The notes below the pieces were generated by a model. It was not told the origin of the DNA, searched no databases, and saw only the letters and a program-made list of their open reading frames with translations. From an uncultured Clostridium sp. (GTDB taxonomy: Bacteria; Bacillota; Clostridia; Clostridiales; Clostridiaceae): a DNA stretch of 64,000 bases. The stretch lies in NCBI GenBank assembly GCA_903789665.1, contig CAIFEX010000007.1:38034-102033 (forward strand). The letters run 5' to 3'. Position 1 is the first letter of the stretch; every line of letters starts with the position of its first letter. This document shows, in pieces, positions 29,043-37,711 of the stretch. A program made the position numbers and the translations under genes.

Positions 29043-30038
29043 ATGGCAGATGTATTATCACAGAATGAAATAGATGACCTTTTAGCTGCCTTGTCTGCAG
29101 GAGAGCTTACTCCTGATGAAGTGCCCAAGGAAGATGAAAAACAAAAAGTAAAACCCTATGATTTTAGGAGCCCCCAGAAATTTTCTAAAGATCATATAAG
29201 AACTTTGGAACTTATCCATGACAATTATGCCAGGATAATCTCGAATTATTTAACCGCCCAGGTGAGGAGCAATGTCAAGGTAAAATTGGAATCGGTGCAG
29301 CAGATAACCTATGAGGAATTTATTCACTCTGTACCAAATCCAACTGTGCTTACCATATTTAAAATGCCGCCTTTAAGCGGTTCTGTACTGTTTGAAATAA
29401 ATCCACAGTTTGTGTTTGAAATAATAGATCTCCTTTTGGGGGGAAGTGGAACGGGAAAGTATAGACCCAGGGAGTTTACGGATATAGATAAAAATATTAT
29501 AAAAGTGATGAGCACGGGACTCATATCCAATTTGAAACTTGCCTGGGAAGATGTGATGCCGGTGGAGACGGAAGTTGAGAGCATTGAGACAAATCCTGCA
29601 TTGAATCAGACTCTTGCCCCAAATGATCCTGTGGCCCTTATAACTTTTTCAGTAGAAATGGGTAAAAACAATACTTTTATAAATATATGCATTCCATACC
29701 TGAGCATAGAGAAAGTTTTAGATAAGCTGGTGGTGCAGTACTGGTTCCAGGACAATAACGAGAATACGGTAAATGAATCCAAGGAAAGACTCAGAGAAAG
29801 GCTGAATATAGTGGAAATGCAGCTTTCTGCCGTGCTTGGAACTACCAATCTTACGGTAGAGGAATTTTTAAACCTGAACATAGGGGATGTGATTACCTTG
29901 GATGAAAGTACTAAAAGCCCTGTGAAACTGATGGTGGAAAACAAGGTGTACTGTTATGGAAAGCCTGGTGTGATAGGAAAAAACATGGGCGTTGAGATAC
30001 TAGATATTATAAATAAGGATGTGGAAAATGATGAATGA
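29043..30038 (+). CDS. fliM: Flagellar motor switch protein FliM
   Basis: 331 aa. The N-terminal LSQNEIDDLLAAL is the CheY-P binding segment. The central CheC-like domain (from YDFRSPQKFSKDHIRTLELIHDNYAR) and the C-terminal SPOA/FliN-like domain (LGTTNLTVEEFLNLNIGDVITLD) follow. It sits in the cytoplasmic C-ring of the flagellar basal body and sets rotation direction. RBS GAGGGAATAGA. It overlaps fliY by a few codons, indicating translational coupling. Confidence 0.95.
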   Translation: MADVLSQNEIDDLLAALSAGELTPDEVPKEDEKQKVKPYDFRSPQKFSKDHIRTLELIHDNYARIISNYLTAQVRSNVKVKLESVQQITYEEFIHSVPNPTVLTIFKMPPLSGSVLFEINPQFVFEIIDLLLGGSGTGKYRPREFTDIDKNIIKVMSTGLISNLKLAWEDVMPVETEVESIETNPALNQTLAPNDPVALITFSVEMGKNNTFINICIPYLSIEKVLDKLVVQYWFQDNNENTVNESKERLRERLNIVEMQLSAVLGTTNLTVEEFLNLNIGDVITLDESTKSPVKLMVENKVYCYGKPGVIGKNMGVEILDIINKDVENDE

Positions 30039-31266
30039 TGGGAATGGTTTTCTTTCACAGGAAGAAATAGATGCACTTTTAAACGGCGGAGGGAATGAAG
30101 AGGGAAAAAAAGATGAGAATAAGGAAGACAAAAAGGAAGAAGAAAAGAAGACAGGATCTCAGGATGCCTCTGAGTTGTCGGATGTAGAAAAGGACCTGCT
30201 TGGGGAAATCGGGAATATATCCATGGGCTCCGCATCCACGGCACTTTCTACAATAATAAACCAGCAGGTGAACATAACTACCCCCGTAGTGACTCTGACC
30301 ACTTTGAAAAAACTGAGAAATGAGTTTGAAATTCCAAACATTGCCCTTGAAGTCCAGTATACCAGGGGAATAATGGGTGAAAATCTTTTTCTGATGAAAG
30401 TTACCGATGGGGCTGTCATAGCAGATCTCATGATGGGAGGAAGCGGCGAGCCCAAGGAAGAAAAGCCCAAACTCAGCAAGATAGAAATGAGTGCGGTATC
30501 TGAGGCCATGAACCAGATGATAGGTTCTGCAGCTACTTCCATGGCTACCATGTTTATGAGGGAGGTAAATATATCCCCGCCCAAGTCAAAGATATGGACG
30601 GATCTTACAGAGCCCCTGTCGGAGCAGATAAGCGAAGAGGAACCTGTGGTGAAAGTATCCTTCTCACTTAAAATAGGCAGCCTGGTTGACAGCCATATGA
30701 TGCAGCTGTTTCCACTGGCGACTGCAAAGAAAATAGTTTCCATAATGATGGGCCAAGAGGAAGGTGAGGAAAAAGTGGCAGATGAACCTAAAGACGAGGA
30801 AAACAAGAGTGAAGTACCTTCCCCAAAAGAGGGTGAAGCTGCTTCACAGACGGCAGCGGCTTCTTCAGCTCCACAGCAGCAAAAACCGAAAGCTTCCGGC
30901 GGCATAAATGAAAAGCCCATAGAGACAAATGCCCATAAGAAGCAGGTACCGGTACATCAGGCAACTTTTCAACCTCTCGGTAAATCTAAAGCTGTGGAAA
31001 GCGTACCTAAAAATATAGACCTGATATTGGATGTGCCACTTGAAATATCAGTGGTACTTGGAAGGACCAAGAAGAGTATCAAGGACATATTAAATCTTGG
31101 CACAGGCTCTTTGGTGGAACTGGATAAGCTTGCTGAAGAACCGGTTGAAATACTGGTAAACGGAAAAAAAGTGGCTTATGGAGAAGTTGTAGTTGTAGAT
31201 GAAAACTTCGGAGTCAGGATAACGGGTATCGTGAGCAGCGAGGAGAGGATAAAATCCCTGAGATAG
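30028..31266 (+). CDS. fliY: Flagellar motor switch phosphatase FliY
   Basis: 412 aa. N-terminal NGFLSQEEIDALLNGGG repeats the CheY-P-binding motif of FliM; after a Glu/Lys-rich linker comes a CheC-like domain with two ExxN motifs (LLGEIGNISMGSASTALS and AVSEAMNQMIGSAATSMA). A low-complexity Pro/Ala/Gln linker (about aa 250-300) leads to the FliN/SPOA domain (DVPLEISVVLGRTKKSIKDILNLGTGSLVELDKL). The fusion is the Gram-positive form of FliN with CheY-P phosphatase activity. ATG 30028 overlaps the fliM stop; weak RBS AAGGA. Confidence 0.94.
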   Translation: MMNDGNGFLSQEEIDALLNGGGNEEGKKDENKEDKKEEEKKTGSQDASELSDVEKDLLGEIGNISMGSASTALSTIINQQVNITTPVVTLTTLKKLRNEFEIPNIALEVQYTRGIMGENLFLMKVTDGAVIADLMMGGSGEPKEEKPKLSKIEMSAVSEAMNQMIGSAATSMATMFMREVNISPPKSKIWTDLTEPLSEQISEEEPVVKVSFSLKIGSLVDSHMMQLFPLATAKKIVSIMMGQEEGEEKVADEPKDEENKSEVPSPKEGEAASQTAAASSAPQQQKPKASGGINEKPIETNAHKKQVPVHQATFQPLGKSKAVESVPKNIDLILDVPLEISVVLGRTKKSIKDILNLGTGSLVELDKLAEEPVEILVNGKKVAYGEVVVVDENFGVRITGIVSSEERIKSLR

Positions 31267-31370
31267 ACTTTTTTAAAATTGAGAGCTGACAGTTGAGAGT
31301 TAATAGTTGTGGCTGATTTTTGGCAGGACACCGGAAATCTTCATTTGCTATTAACTTTTTGCTTTAAATC
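31267..31370. repeat. Intergenic hairpin element, copy 3 (divergent)
   Basis: Contains gttgtggctgattttt ... aaatcttcattt, the core seen in copy 1 (attgtggttgattttt ... aaatcttcatt), flanked by gagagctgacagttgagagttaa and ctattaact. It follows the fliY stop. The rest of the 31267-31567 gap is AT-rich and holds the SigD promoter of flgM. Confidence 0.6.
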
Positions 31371-31487
31371 ATGTAATTTTAAATACGCTTTTAATAGCGG
31401 TTATAATTGAATTGACATGTGCCGTTAAAGTAGGAATTTAGCGGGACTTTGGGCCTAAAATAACCTGCTTATCTTTTGATTGAAGTA

Positions 31488-31514
31488 TAAATATTGGGTG
31501 TATGTACCCGATAA
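31488..31514 (+). promoter_or_regulatory. SigD-type flagellar promoter of flgM
   Basis: TAAA (31488-31491), a 15-bp spacer, and CCCGATAA (31507-31514) match the Bacillus SigD consensus TAAA-N15-GCCGATAT closely. It lies about 55 bp before the flgM start and probably drives flgM through fliD. Confidence 0.85.
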
Positions 31515-31567
31515 TGTTAGTAATGGAAGGGAACATTGGATCTATTGATTTAAGGGAGTGCATTTAT

Positions 31568-31840
31568 ATGAAAATTAATGGGATCATTTTAAACCAGATA
31601 ATAAATGTTTATGGAGGGAATAAAAAAGAGCATGAATCAGTTAAAGATGTAGATAAGAAAGATTCCATTGAAATTTCATCTACAGGAAAAAGTTTATACT
31701 CTTATTCCCCAGACGACAAATTCATAAATTCTAAGGAAAAAATAGAAAGTATAAAAAAAGCTGTGGAAAATGGCACTTATAATGTGGATAAAAAATTGGT
31801 GGCAGCTAAGATTTTAGATGCCATGAAGGGAAAAATTTGA
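31568..31840 (+). CDS. flgM: Anti-sigma factor FlgM
   Basis: 90 aa. N-terminal MKINGIILNQIINVYGG, a flexible middle, and a C-terminal SigD-binding region (KIESIKKAVENGTYNVDKKLVAAKILDAM) typical of FlgM. It holds the flagellar sigma factor until the hook is complete and it is exported. ATG 31568 follows AAGGGAGTG at proper spacing; the frame extends upstream to 31502 but that would overlap the promoter. First gene of the late flagellar unit, so it is under its own target, giving negative feedback. Confidence 0.92.
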   Translation: MKINGIILNQIINVYGGNKKEHESVKDVDKKDSIEISSTGKSLYSYSPDDKFINSKEKIESIKKAVENGTYNVDKKLVAAKILDAMKGKI

Positions 31841-31851
31841 GGTGATGTGTT

Positions 31852-32265
31852 GTGTCACTTGAGTTAAAAGGCATAATGGAAAAAGAATATTCAGTATTGC
31901 AGGAGCTTTTTAAGGTGCTGGTGGATCAAAACCATTATCTCCTGAAAAGAGATGCATTTAAATTGGACAGTGTGGTAAAGTCACTGGAAGAAAAGAGCAA
32001 AACCGTAGCCTTGCTGGAGATAAAAAGGAGAAAGCTGACTTCAAAAAGGCCAATGAGAGAAATCATAGCAGAAGAAAAAGATGAAAGCATGAAGATTCTC
32101 TACGACAATATAGTGGAAATACTGGGAAAGATACGGTTTCAGAGGGATACAAATGATGCGCTTATAAAGCAGGGACTTGTTTTTACAAATCAGATGCTGA
32201 GGGCCATTGCCCCCAGAAACAATACCTCTGCCGGTACCTATAATTCACTTGGAAAGAGCAGATAG
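31852..32265 (+). CDS. flgN: Flagellar export chaperone FlgN
   Basis: 137 aa, mostly helical with a long coiled coil: MSLELKGIMEKEYSVLQELFKVLVDQ, EEKSKTVALLEIKRRKLTS. Size, composition and position between flgM and flgK identify the FlgN family, the chaperone for hook-junction proteins FlgK and FlgL. GTG start after GAGGTGATGTGTT, 11 bp from flgM. Sequence similarity in this family is low, so the call rests partly on context. Confidence 0.85.
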   Translation: MSLELKGIMEKEYSVLQELFKVLVDQNHYLLKRDAFKLDSVVKSLEEKSKTVALLEIKRRKLTSKRPMREIIAEEKDESMKILYDNIVEILGKIRFQRDTNDALIKQGLVFTNQMLRAIAPRNNTSAGTYNSLGKSR

Positions 32266-32269
32266 TTAG

Positions 32270-32367
32270 GCAGTTGACAGTTGATAATGGACAATTGCAG
32301 ATAGAAATTTTTAATGGAATTAAAAATTTTATCATTAATTAAAAACTGTAAATTGTAAATTGAAAAA
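32270..32367. repeat. Intergenic AT-rich hairpin element, copy 4
   Basis: Arms gttgacagttgataatggac and actgtaaattgtaaattg flank a perfect central hairpin AAATTTTTAAT/ATTAAAAATTT (loop gga). The right end stops just before the AAAAAAGGGG ribosome site of flgK. Confidence 0.8.
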
Positions 32368-32380
32368 AGGGGTTGATTAA

Positions 32381-34216
32381 ATGCCAGGATTGTTTTCAAT
32401 ATTCAATACAGCAAAGAGCGGGCTTTTTTCACAGCAGACCGCAGTAAATGTGACGTCGCACAATATAGCAAATGCAAATACGGACGGCTACTCCAGACAG
32501 AGGGCGAACATGGTGACCACCACTCCATACAGCATTCCCAGCATGGATAATGCGGCAGGGGCAGGACAGCTCGGGACAGGTGTGGTTGTGGATTCCATAG
32601 ACAGAATAAGAGATGCTTTCCTGGACTACCAGGTGAGAGTGGAAATGGGTGTAAACGGTCAGTACACAGCCAGGGACAAATACCTGACGCAGGTGGAAAA
32701 TGCACTAAACGAACCTAGTGACAGTGCAATCTCTTCACTTATAGGGAAGTTTTTCAACTCCTGGCAGGATTTGTCCAAAAACACTCAAAACACCAGCGCC
32801 GTTGCCCAGCAGGCTTACCAGCTCACCAACAGTATAAACAACACTTATTCAAAGCTTACGAGTATAAAGGAAAATACAAATACTGAAATAAAAAGCCTGG
32901 TTGTCAATGTAAACGGGATTCTCTCCCAGATATCCAAGCTAAACCAGCAGATAAAGGATATAAAGAGTTCGGGCCAGAACCCCAACGATCTTCTGGACAG
33001 CAGGGACGAACTTTTGGATAAGCTGAGCAGCGAGTTTGGCATAACCGTTACCCAGAAGGATCTGGACGGAATTGATGTCACTACTTCAGATAATGCACCT
33101 ATTGGAACTGATGGAAAACCGCTTAATATAGTCCAGTCCGCAGATCCAGACAGCCCTGACGTAGCCACTTTTTCTTATGTAAACAGCATAACACCTAAGG
33201 AAGTTGATAAAGACGGTAAAGGAACTTATACTGTTGTTTATTATAAAAAGGGTGACACACTCACCGATGCCAATAAAGTTACTCTTACGGTGAATATGAC
33301 GGCAGAACAGGCAAAGGAGCTTGATGAAAGCAGAGTGATCTGGGCTGACAGCACGGGTATGGCTTACAAAGATACAAATAAAAATAATACAATTGATGGA
33401 AGCGGCAAAAAACTTGATGGTACTGAAACTGTGGATTTTGAACAACTTATGATTTTCAAACCGTCCAAGGGTGAGCTGAAAGGCTATATGTCAGTTCAGC
33501 AGGATGTAGACAATTATCAGGACACACTGAATAAATTTGCAAAGGCACTGGCACTTTCCGTAAATGCCATAATAAGCCAGAGCAGCAGCTGGGTTGCGGA
33601 TGGCAGTGGCTCTCCCGAGGGCGGCATAAATAATTTCTTTGTCAATTCGACACCTGAGAAAGAAGGTGCCTATACTGAGAAAGACGAAAATAACATAAAT
33701 GCAGCGAACATAACGGTAAATGTGGCCATTTTAAATGACTCTTCAAAGATAAAAACCGCCACCAAGTACGATTCAAAGGGGAATTCCCTAAATGATGCCA
33801 CCGATGGAAACAGGGCCGCGGCAATAGCCCAGCTGGCGGATAGCCTTATGAACATACAAAGTGTAAATGCGGATTCGGATAGAAATGATTTGATTGGAAA
33901 TATATTTTCCACGGATGGCAAATTGAATAATGTATATTCCGTAGGAAGCTCAGTGGGTGGTTCAACTATTGACAACTACTTTGATGATTTTGTAAACAAA
34001 GTTGGTATGCAAGAACAGGAAGCAGAGACTCAAGTAGGGAATGAAGCCAGACAGCTTTCCTATTATACCCAATCGAGAGAATCCACTTCGGGGGTTTCCA
34101 TAGATGAAGAGGTTACAAATCTCATACAGTTCCAGCACTGCTATCAGGCAAATGCCAAGATGATATCCACGGTAGACGATTTGCTGGATGTAGTAATAAA
34201 CGGACTTAAAAAATAG
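32381..34216 (+). CDS. flgK: Flagellar hook-associated protein 1, FlgK
   Basis: 611 aa. The N-terminal rod-type motif FSIFNTAKSGLFSQQTAVNVTSHNIANANTDGYSRQR and the C-terminal GVSIDEEVTNLIQFQHCYQANAKMISTVDDLLDVVINGL are diagnostic for FlgK. It forms the first hook-filament junction ring outside the cell. The central region (about aa 230-470) is a variable surface domain. Translated 164 bp after flgN, the gap being filled by a hairpin element. Its presumed chaperone FlgN is upstream and its partner FlgL downstream. Confidence 0.96.
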   Translation: MPGLFSIFNTAKSGLFSQQTAVNVTSHNIANANTDGYSRQRANMVTTTPYSIPSMDNAAGAGQLGTGVVVDSIDRIRDAFLDYQVRVEMGVNGQYTARDKYLTQVENALNEPSDSAISSLIGKFFNSWQDLSKNTQNTSAVAQQAYQLTNSINNTYSKLTSIKENTNTEIKSLVVNVNGILSQISKLNQQIKDIKSSGQNPNDLLDSRDELLDKLSSEFGITVTQKDLDGIDVTTSDNAPIGTDGKPLNIVQSADPDSPDVATFSYVNSITPKEVDKDGKGTYTVVYYKKGDTLTDANKVTLTVNMTAEQAKELDESRVIWADSTGMAYKDTNKNNTIDGSGKKLDGTETVDFEQLMIFKPSKGELKGYMSVQQDVDNYQDTLNKFAKALALSVNAIISQSSSWVADGSGSPEGGINNFFVNSTPEKEGAYTEKDENNINAANITVNVAILNDSSKIKTATKYDSKGNSLNDATDGNRAAAIAQLADSLMNIQSVNADSDRNDLIGNIFSTDGKLNNVYSVGSSVGGSTIDNYFDDFVNKVGMQEQEAETQVGNEARQLSYYTQSRESTSGVSIDEEVTNLIQFQHCYQANAKMISTVDDLLDVVINGLKK

Positions 34217-34219
34217 TTA

Positions 34220-34250
34220 TAAGAACTACAATTGAAAATTATCAATTGAA
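34220..34250. repeat. Intergenic hairpin element, copy 5 (short)
   Basis: caattgaaaattatcaattg is a short inverted repeat related to the arms of the longer elements. It ends next to the AAAGGATGG ribosome site of flgL. Confidence 0.45.
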
Positions 34251-34268
34251 GAAAGGATGGTGTGATTT

Positions 34269-35675
34269 TTGAGAGTAACAAATAAATTGCTGTCAAATAA
34301 TTTCCTGACAGATGTGCAGAGAAATCTTTTAAACTTGAATAAGATCCAGAGGCAGATGTCCTCAATGAAAAATTTTTCCCAACCCTCTGATGATCCCGTA
34401 AATGTACAGAGGTCAATGCAGCTCCAGAGTTCCATAGATTACAACGACCAGTATGCAGTTAACATAAAAGCCGCCCAGGGGTGGATGAAAACCACGGATA
34501 CATCTCTTATACAGTTGAATACCGTGCTTGGGAATATAAGAAACAATCTGGAAAAGGGCGGCGGCGACGGCGGTTATACGCAAGAGGAAATGGACAAGGT
34601 TAATGACGAGGTAAATCAAGAGGTATCCCAGCTGGCGCAGATTTTAAATACGAATTTTGAGGGAGAATATATATTCGGAGGTACTGCAGGACTTTCCAAA
34701 CCTGTAAAAACTTCCACCTATGATATAACCCGCAGTGGTACGGATACCTATAAAAATTGTGTAAAATTAGAATATGCAGATAAAAACGGCAATACGATAA
34801 ATTATCTTCCAGATGTGATGTCAAACGGGTTTGATATAAAAAATTGGACATCACATGGTATAACTTTTAATGTGAATGGGACTGATATATCTATAAATAA
34901 TATATCAGGTTCAAACGTAGATGAGATAGTAAAGAATCTGAATAGTAAAATACAAAATACCGATGGACTGGAAGATAAAATAAATGTAGTCAAGACCAAT
35001 GATGGTAATATAAAATTTCTGGCTGTAGACAGCAATGATATTATTAAAATAAGTCATACTACTGTTAAAAATGATTTGACAGGAACAATTGGTAAGCAAT
35101 TTTCGAGCATAGCTCAGGATAACATAGAAGCTTCCAAAAATATAGAAGTGTCCCAGGGAGTTGTACTTGATTACAATACAAATGCAGTGGATGTCATGAA
35201 ATACGGCTCTGGAGATTATGATGACATAAGATTTTTAATGGACAGGATTGAGCACCATATGGCAGGACAGGTATTATCTGATAAGAAACAAGATGGTACT
35301 GCAGTTGTTTCTACAGATTCGGGTGCGATAAATATGCCGGATTCAGATGGAACAGCTCATTATTATGCATGGATAAATAATCAGAGTGAGGCTAAAAAAC
35401 AGCTTACAAATGAGGATATTACGGATATAGATGCGGCTTCAAAACAAGTGCTCAAAGCAGATTCCCAGATAGGTGCCAAGGAAACTAGAATGGATGGGCT
35501 GTCAAGTCAGAACTCCGCTTCTAAAGTGGATATGACCGATGTGCTTTCAAAGACGGAAGATATAGATATATCGGAGAAAACAATAGAATATGCTACTATG
35601 CTTACAGTTTACGAGGCTTGTCTTCAAACAGGAGGCAAGGTAATACAGCCTACACTTCTGGATTATGTTGATTAA
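34269..35675 (+). CDS. flgL: Flagellar hook-associated protein 3, FlgL
   Basis: 468 aa. The flagellin-like N-terminus MRVTNKLLSNNFLTDVQRNLLNLNKIQRQMSS and the C-terminus (EKTIEYATMLTVYEACLQTGGKVIQPTLLDYV) are typical of FlgL, the second junction protein between hook and filament. The middle is a variable domain. TTG start, supported by GAAAGGATGG about 9 nt upstream. It is somewhat longer than the ~300-aa Bacillus protein because of the variable insert. It lies immediately downstream of flgK. Confidence 0.94.
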   Translation: MRVTNKLLSNNFLTDVQRNLLNLNKIQRQMSSMKNFSQPSDDPVNVQRSMQLQSSIDYNDQYAVNIKAAQGWMKTTDTSLIQLNTVLGNIRNNLEKGGGDGGYTQEEMDKVNDEVNQEVSQLAQILNTNFEGEYIFGGTAGLSKPVKTSTYDITRSGTDTYKNCVKLEYADKNGNTINYLPDVMSNGFDIKNWTSHGITFNVNGTDISINNISGSNVDEIVKNLNSKIQNTDGLEDKINVVKTNDGNIKFLAVDSNDIIKISHTTVKNDLTGTIGKQFSSIAQDNIEASKNIEVSQGVVLDYNTNAVDVMKYGSGDYDDIRFLMDRIEHHMAGQVLSDKKQDGTAVVSTDSGAINMPDSDGTAHYYAWINNQSEAKKQLTNEDITDIDAASKQVLKADSQIGAKETRMDGLSSQNSASKVDMTDVLSKTEDIDISEKTIEYATMLTVYEACLQTGGKVIQPTLLDYVD

Positions 35676-35721
35676 GGTTTAAATTTTTAAACTCCGAACT
35701 TTGAAACAAAAGGTGGTAAAT

Positions 35722-36153
35722 ATGGAATTAAAAACGAAGTATCACGGCGTGAGGCATTATGATGAAGAAGATGTAATAACTTTTAAAAAGGGTATTCCCG
35801 GACTGGAAAATCTAAAGAAGTATATCATATTTCCTGCGGAAGAAAATAAATTGTTCTATATACTCCAGTCTGTAGAGGACCTGTCTATAGGTATCGTACT
35901 TGTTTCACCGTTTAATGTAATGAAGGATTATGAATTCAAACTGGACGATGATAAAGTCAGGGAGCTCGGCATAAATGATTCAAAGGATGTATTGGTGCTC
36001 AACACTGTGACGCTGAGTTCAAAAATAGAAAATATAACTGCAAATATGAAAGCTCCGCTGGTTATAAATATAAATAAAAAGATTGGGGAACAGATAATAC
36101 TGGATAATGAAAATTATCTTATAAAATACCCGCTTTTTAAGGAGGGAGCATAA
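35722..36153 (+). CDS. fliW: Flagellar assembly factor FliW
   Basis: 143 aa. Seen: ITFKKGIPGLENLKKYIIFP, FYILQSVEDLSIGIVLVSPF, VLVLNTVTLSSKIENITANMKAPLVININKK: the FliW signature. FliW binds flagellin and, when flagellin is low, sequesters CsrA so that flagellin mRNA is translated. ATG 35722 is preferred to TTG 35701 because AGGTGG sits 5 nt upstream. The stop codon directly abuts the csrA start, so the two antagonists are translationally coupled. Confidence 0.95.
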   Translation: MELKTKYHGVRHYDEEDVITFKKGIPGLENLKKYIIFPAEENKLFYILQSVEDLSIGIVLVSPFNVMKDYEFKLDDDKVRELGINDSKDVLVLNTVTLSSKIENITANMKAPLVININKKIGEQIILDNENYLIKYPLFKEGA

Positions 36154-36384
36154 TTGCTGGTTATAAGCAGAAAAAAGGGAGAATCCTTTTTAATCGGCGA
36201 CAATATAAAAGTTACCGTCTCAAAGATTGAAAATGGTACGGTCAAGCTTTCTATATCTGCCCCCAGAGATGTAACTATACTCAGGAAAGAACTTTATGAC
36301 GAAGTGAAAAATGAGAATAAAAATGCGGCAGCTTCAAATATGAATCTGCTTAAAAAATTTAAGAATAATTCTAATACTAAATAA
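36154..36384 (+). CDS. csrA: Carbon storage regulator CsrA
   Basis: A 76-aa RNA-binding dimer. [48 protein letters not shown] match CsrA throughout, including the C-terminal strand that binds GGA motifs. The TTG start follows the fliW stop without a gap; RBS AAGGAGGGA lies in the fliW end. It likely represses flagellin translation by binding the hairpin at 39901 and the adjacent Shine-Dalgarno. The C-terminal Asn/Lys tail beyond the conserved core is unremarkable. Confidence 0.96.
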   Translation: MLVISRKKGESFLIGDNIKVTVSKIENGTVKLSISAPRDVTILRKELYDEVKNENKNAAASNMNLLKKFKNNSNTK

Positions 36385-36401
36385 ATAAAGAGGTGTTTAG
36401 C

Positions 36402-36761
36402 ATGGAAGTTGCAGGTATAAGTCAAGGAAGACAGATGCCTTTGAATTTAGATGTAAATGTATCTGATACAAAAGATGCAAGCAATATTATACAACCACTT
36501 CATAATTTGAAAAATCAGATAGCCAAGAGCAATCAGGATTTTAAAGATGCAAAAGATGCAGTGGATCAGGCAAATAAAATAATGGATGAAGCTAAAACCC
36601 ACCTGAAGTTTGAAATTCACGGCAAATTCAAAGATATTGTAGTACAAGTACTTGACGATAATACTAATCAAGTTTTAAAAGAAGTTCCACCTACACAAAT
36701 ATTGGATATGGTAGAAAAGTTTTGTGAAATGGCAGGATTTTTTGTGAATGAAAAAGCTTGA
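36402..36761 (+). CDS. flaG: Flagellar protein FlaG
   Basis: 119 aa. The C-terminal half (LKFEIHGKFKDIVVQVLDDNTNQVLKEVPPTQILDMVEKFCEMAGFFVNEKA) is the FlaG domain; the N-terminal half is a short coiled coil. FlaG affects filament length in several bacteria; its mechanism is unsettled. ATG 36402 follows AAAGAGG (36387-36393); GTG 36393 in the same frame is too close to it. Close behind csrA in the late flagellar unit. Confidence 0.9.
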   Translation: MEVAGISQGRQMPLNLDVNVSDTKDASNIIQPLHNLKNQIAKSNQDFKDAKDAVDQANKIMDEAKTHLKFEIHGKFKDIVVQVLDDNTNQVLKEVPPTQILDMVEKFCEMAGFFVNEKA

Positions 36762-36793
36762 CTCAATGTAAAATTATCAATTGTAAATTGAAT
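36762..36793. repeat. Intergenic hairpin element, copy 6 (short)
   Basis: tcaatgtaaaattatcaattgtaaattga, ending just before the AAGGGGG ribosome site (36794-36800) of the next gene. Same sequence family as the right arms of copies 1 and 8. Confidence 0.5.
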
Positions 36794-36807
36794 AAGGGGG
36801 TGTTGTC

Positions 36808-37113
36808 GTGGAATTCAGATTGAATAAAATAGACCCTGAAGTCAGACAGAGAGTTAGAGAAGCTACGAATGCCAATAAAGTTCATAATAAGAGAAAAATA
36901 TTTGTAGATGGTAGTGATAATAAGAATAAAGAAAAAAAAGGCGGAGGAAGTTTTGAAACAGAACTTGGCAAATATAAACAGGAAAAAAGTAAAGAAGAAA
37001 TAGTGGTGCAAGCCACCAGGACAGAAGAAGTAAAGGTCAATGCTTTCAGAGAGCAAGAGGGTTCAATTTCAATGACAGGCAGCAAGGGAAGTATTATAGA
37101 TGTTAAAAAATGA
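36808..37113 (+). CDS. Small charged protein of unknown function in the flagellar operon
   Basis: 101 aa, no family recognised. It starts MEFRLNKIDPEVRQRVREATNANKVHNK, then is rich in Lys, Glu and Gly (about aa 29-70), ending with QEGSISMTGSKGSIIDVKK. It has no membrane segment, signal peptide or Cys and looks largely disordered. GTG start with a strong AAGGGGG. It lies between flaG and fliS and follows the same codon use as its neighbours, so it is very probably real and flagellar (chaperone, export or regulatory role possible); not more can be said from sequence. Confidence 0.7.
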   Translation: MEFRLNKIDPEVRQRVREATNANKVHNKRKIFVDGSDNKNKEKKGGGSFETELGKYKQEKSKEEIVVQATRTEEVKVNAFREQEGSISMTGSKGSIIDVKK

Positions 37114-37184
37114 ATTGATAGTTAAGATGAGTTAAATCTATCCGGACTCTCAATTTTCAACTAGTAGAACAGGAGGGAATCTGT

Positions 37185-37583
37185 GTGTATACTGCTAATG
37201 CCTACAATATCTATAAAAACAACAGTATAAATTTTGCATCCAAGGACCAGCTGCTTTTGATGCTGGTAGACGGTGGAGATAGATTTGCGAAAATGGGAAA
37301 ACAGGCAATACTGGATAAAGATATTAAAAAGGCACACGAAAATATAGTTAAAGCCGAGAATATATTCTACGAACTTATGGCGACACTTGATGTTTCAAAA
37401 GCCGGGAAATGGGGGAAATCCCTTATGGCCGTATATGATTTTATAGTGAGAAGACTTACGGATGCCAATTTGAAAAAAGATGCAGCAATAATGGACGAGG
37501 TAATTCCAATTATAGAAAATGTGAAAGACACTTGGGAACAGGCTTATAAGATTTCAAAGACAGGGAAAAACAATTCGCAATAG
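37185..37583 (+). CDS. fliS: Flagellin export chaperone FliS
   Basis: 132 aa, all-helical. YTANAYNIYKNNSINFASKDQLLLMLVDGGDRFAKMGKQAI and the C-terminal helices (LMAVYDFIVRRLTDANLKKDAAIMDEVIPIIENVKDTWEQAYKI) fit FliS, which binds the C-terminus of flagellin in the cytosol and prevents premature polymerisation; in Bacillus it also interacts with FliW. GTG start after AGGAGGGAATCT. Located directly upstream of fliD, the usual order. Confidence 0.93.
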   Translation: MYTANAYNIYKNNSINFASKDQLLLMLVDGGDRFAKMGKQAILDKDIKKAHENIVKAENIFYELMATLDVSKAGKWGKSLMAVYDFIVRRLTDANLKKDAAIMDEVIPIIENVKDTWEQAYKISKTGKNNSQ

Positions 37584-37695
37584 ACAATTTACAGTTGACA
37601 ATGGACAATTGACAACTAAAGGTTGAAATTTTTTAATCTTATTAAAAAATTTCCTTATAAACTGTCAGCTGTTAATTGAAAATTGTCAATTGAAT
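37584..37695. repeat. Intergenic AT-rich hairpin element, copy 8
   Basis: The most complete copy: left arm caatttacagttgacaatgg + acaattgacaac, central perfect hairpin AAATTTTTTAAT/ATTAAAAAATTT (loop ctt), right arm aactgtcagctgttaattg + aaaattgtcaattg. The arms are mutually complementary over about 30 bases with mismatches. Ends three to five bases before the fliD Shine-Dalgarno AAAAGGAGG. A weak seventh candidate lies near 37123-37160. Confidence 0.8.
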
Positions 37696-37711
37696 AAAAG
37701 GAGGTATAAAC

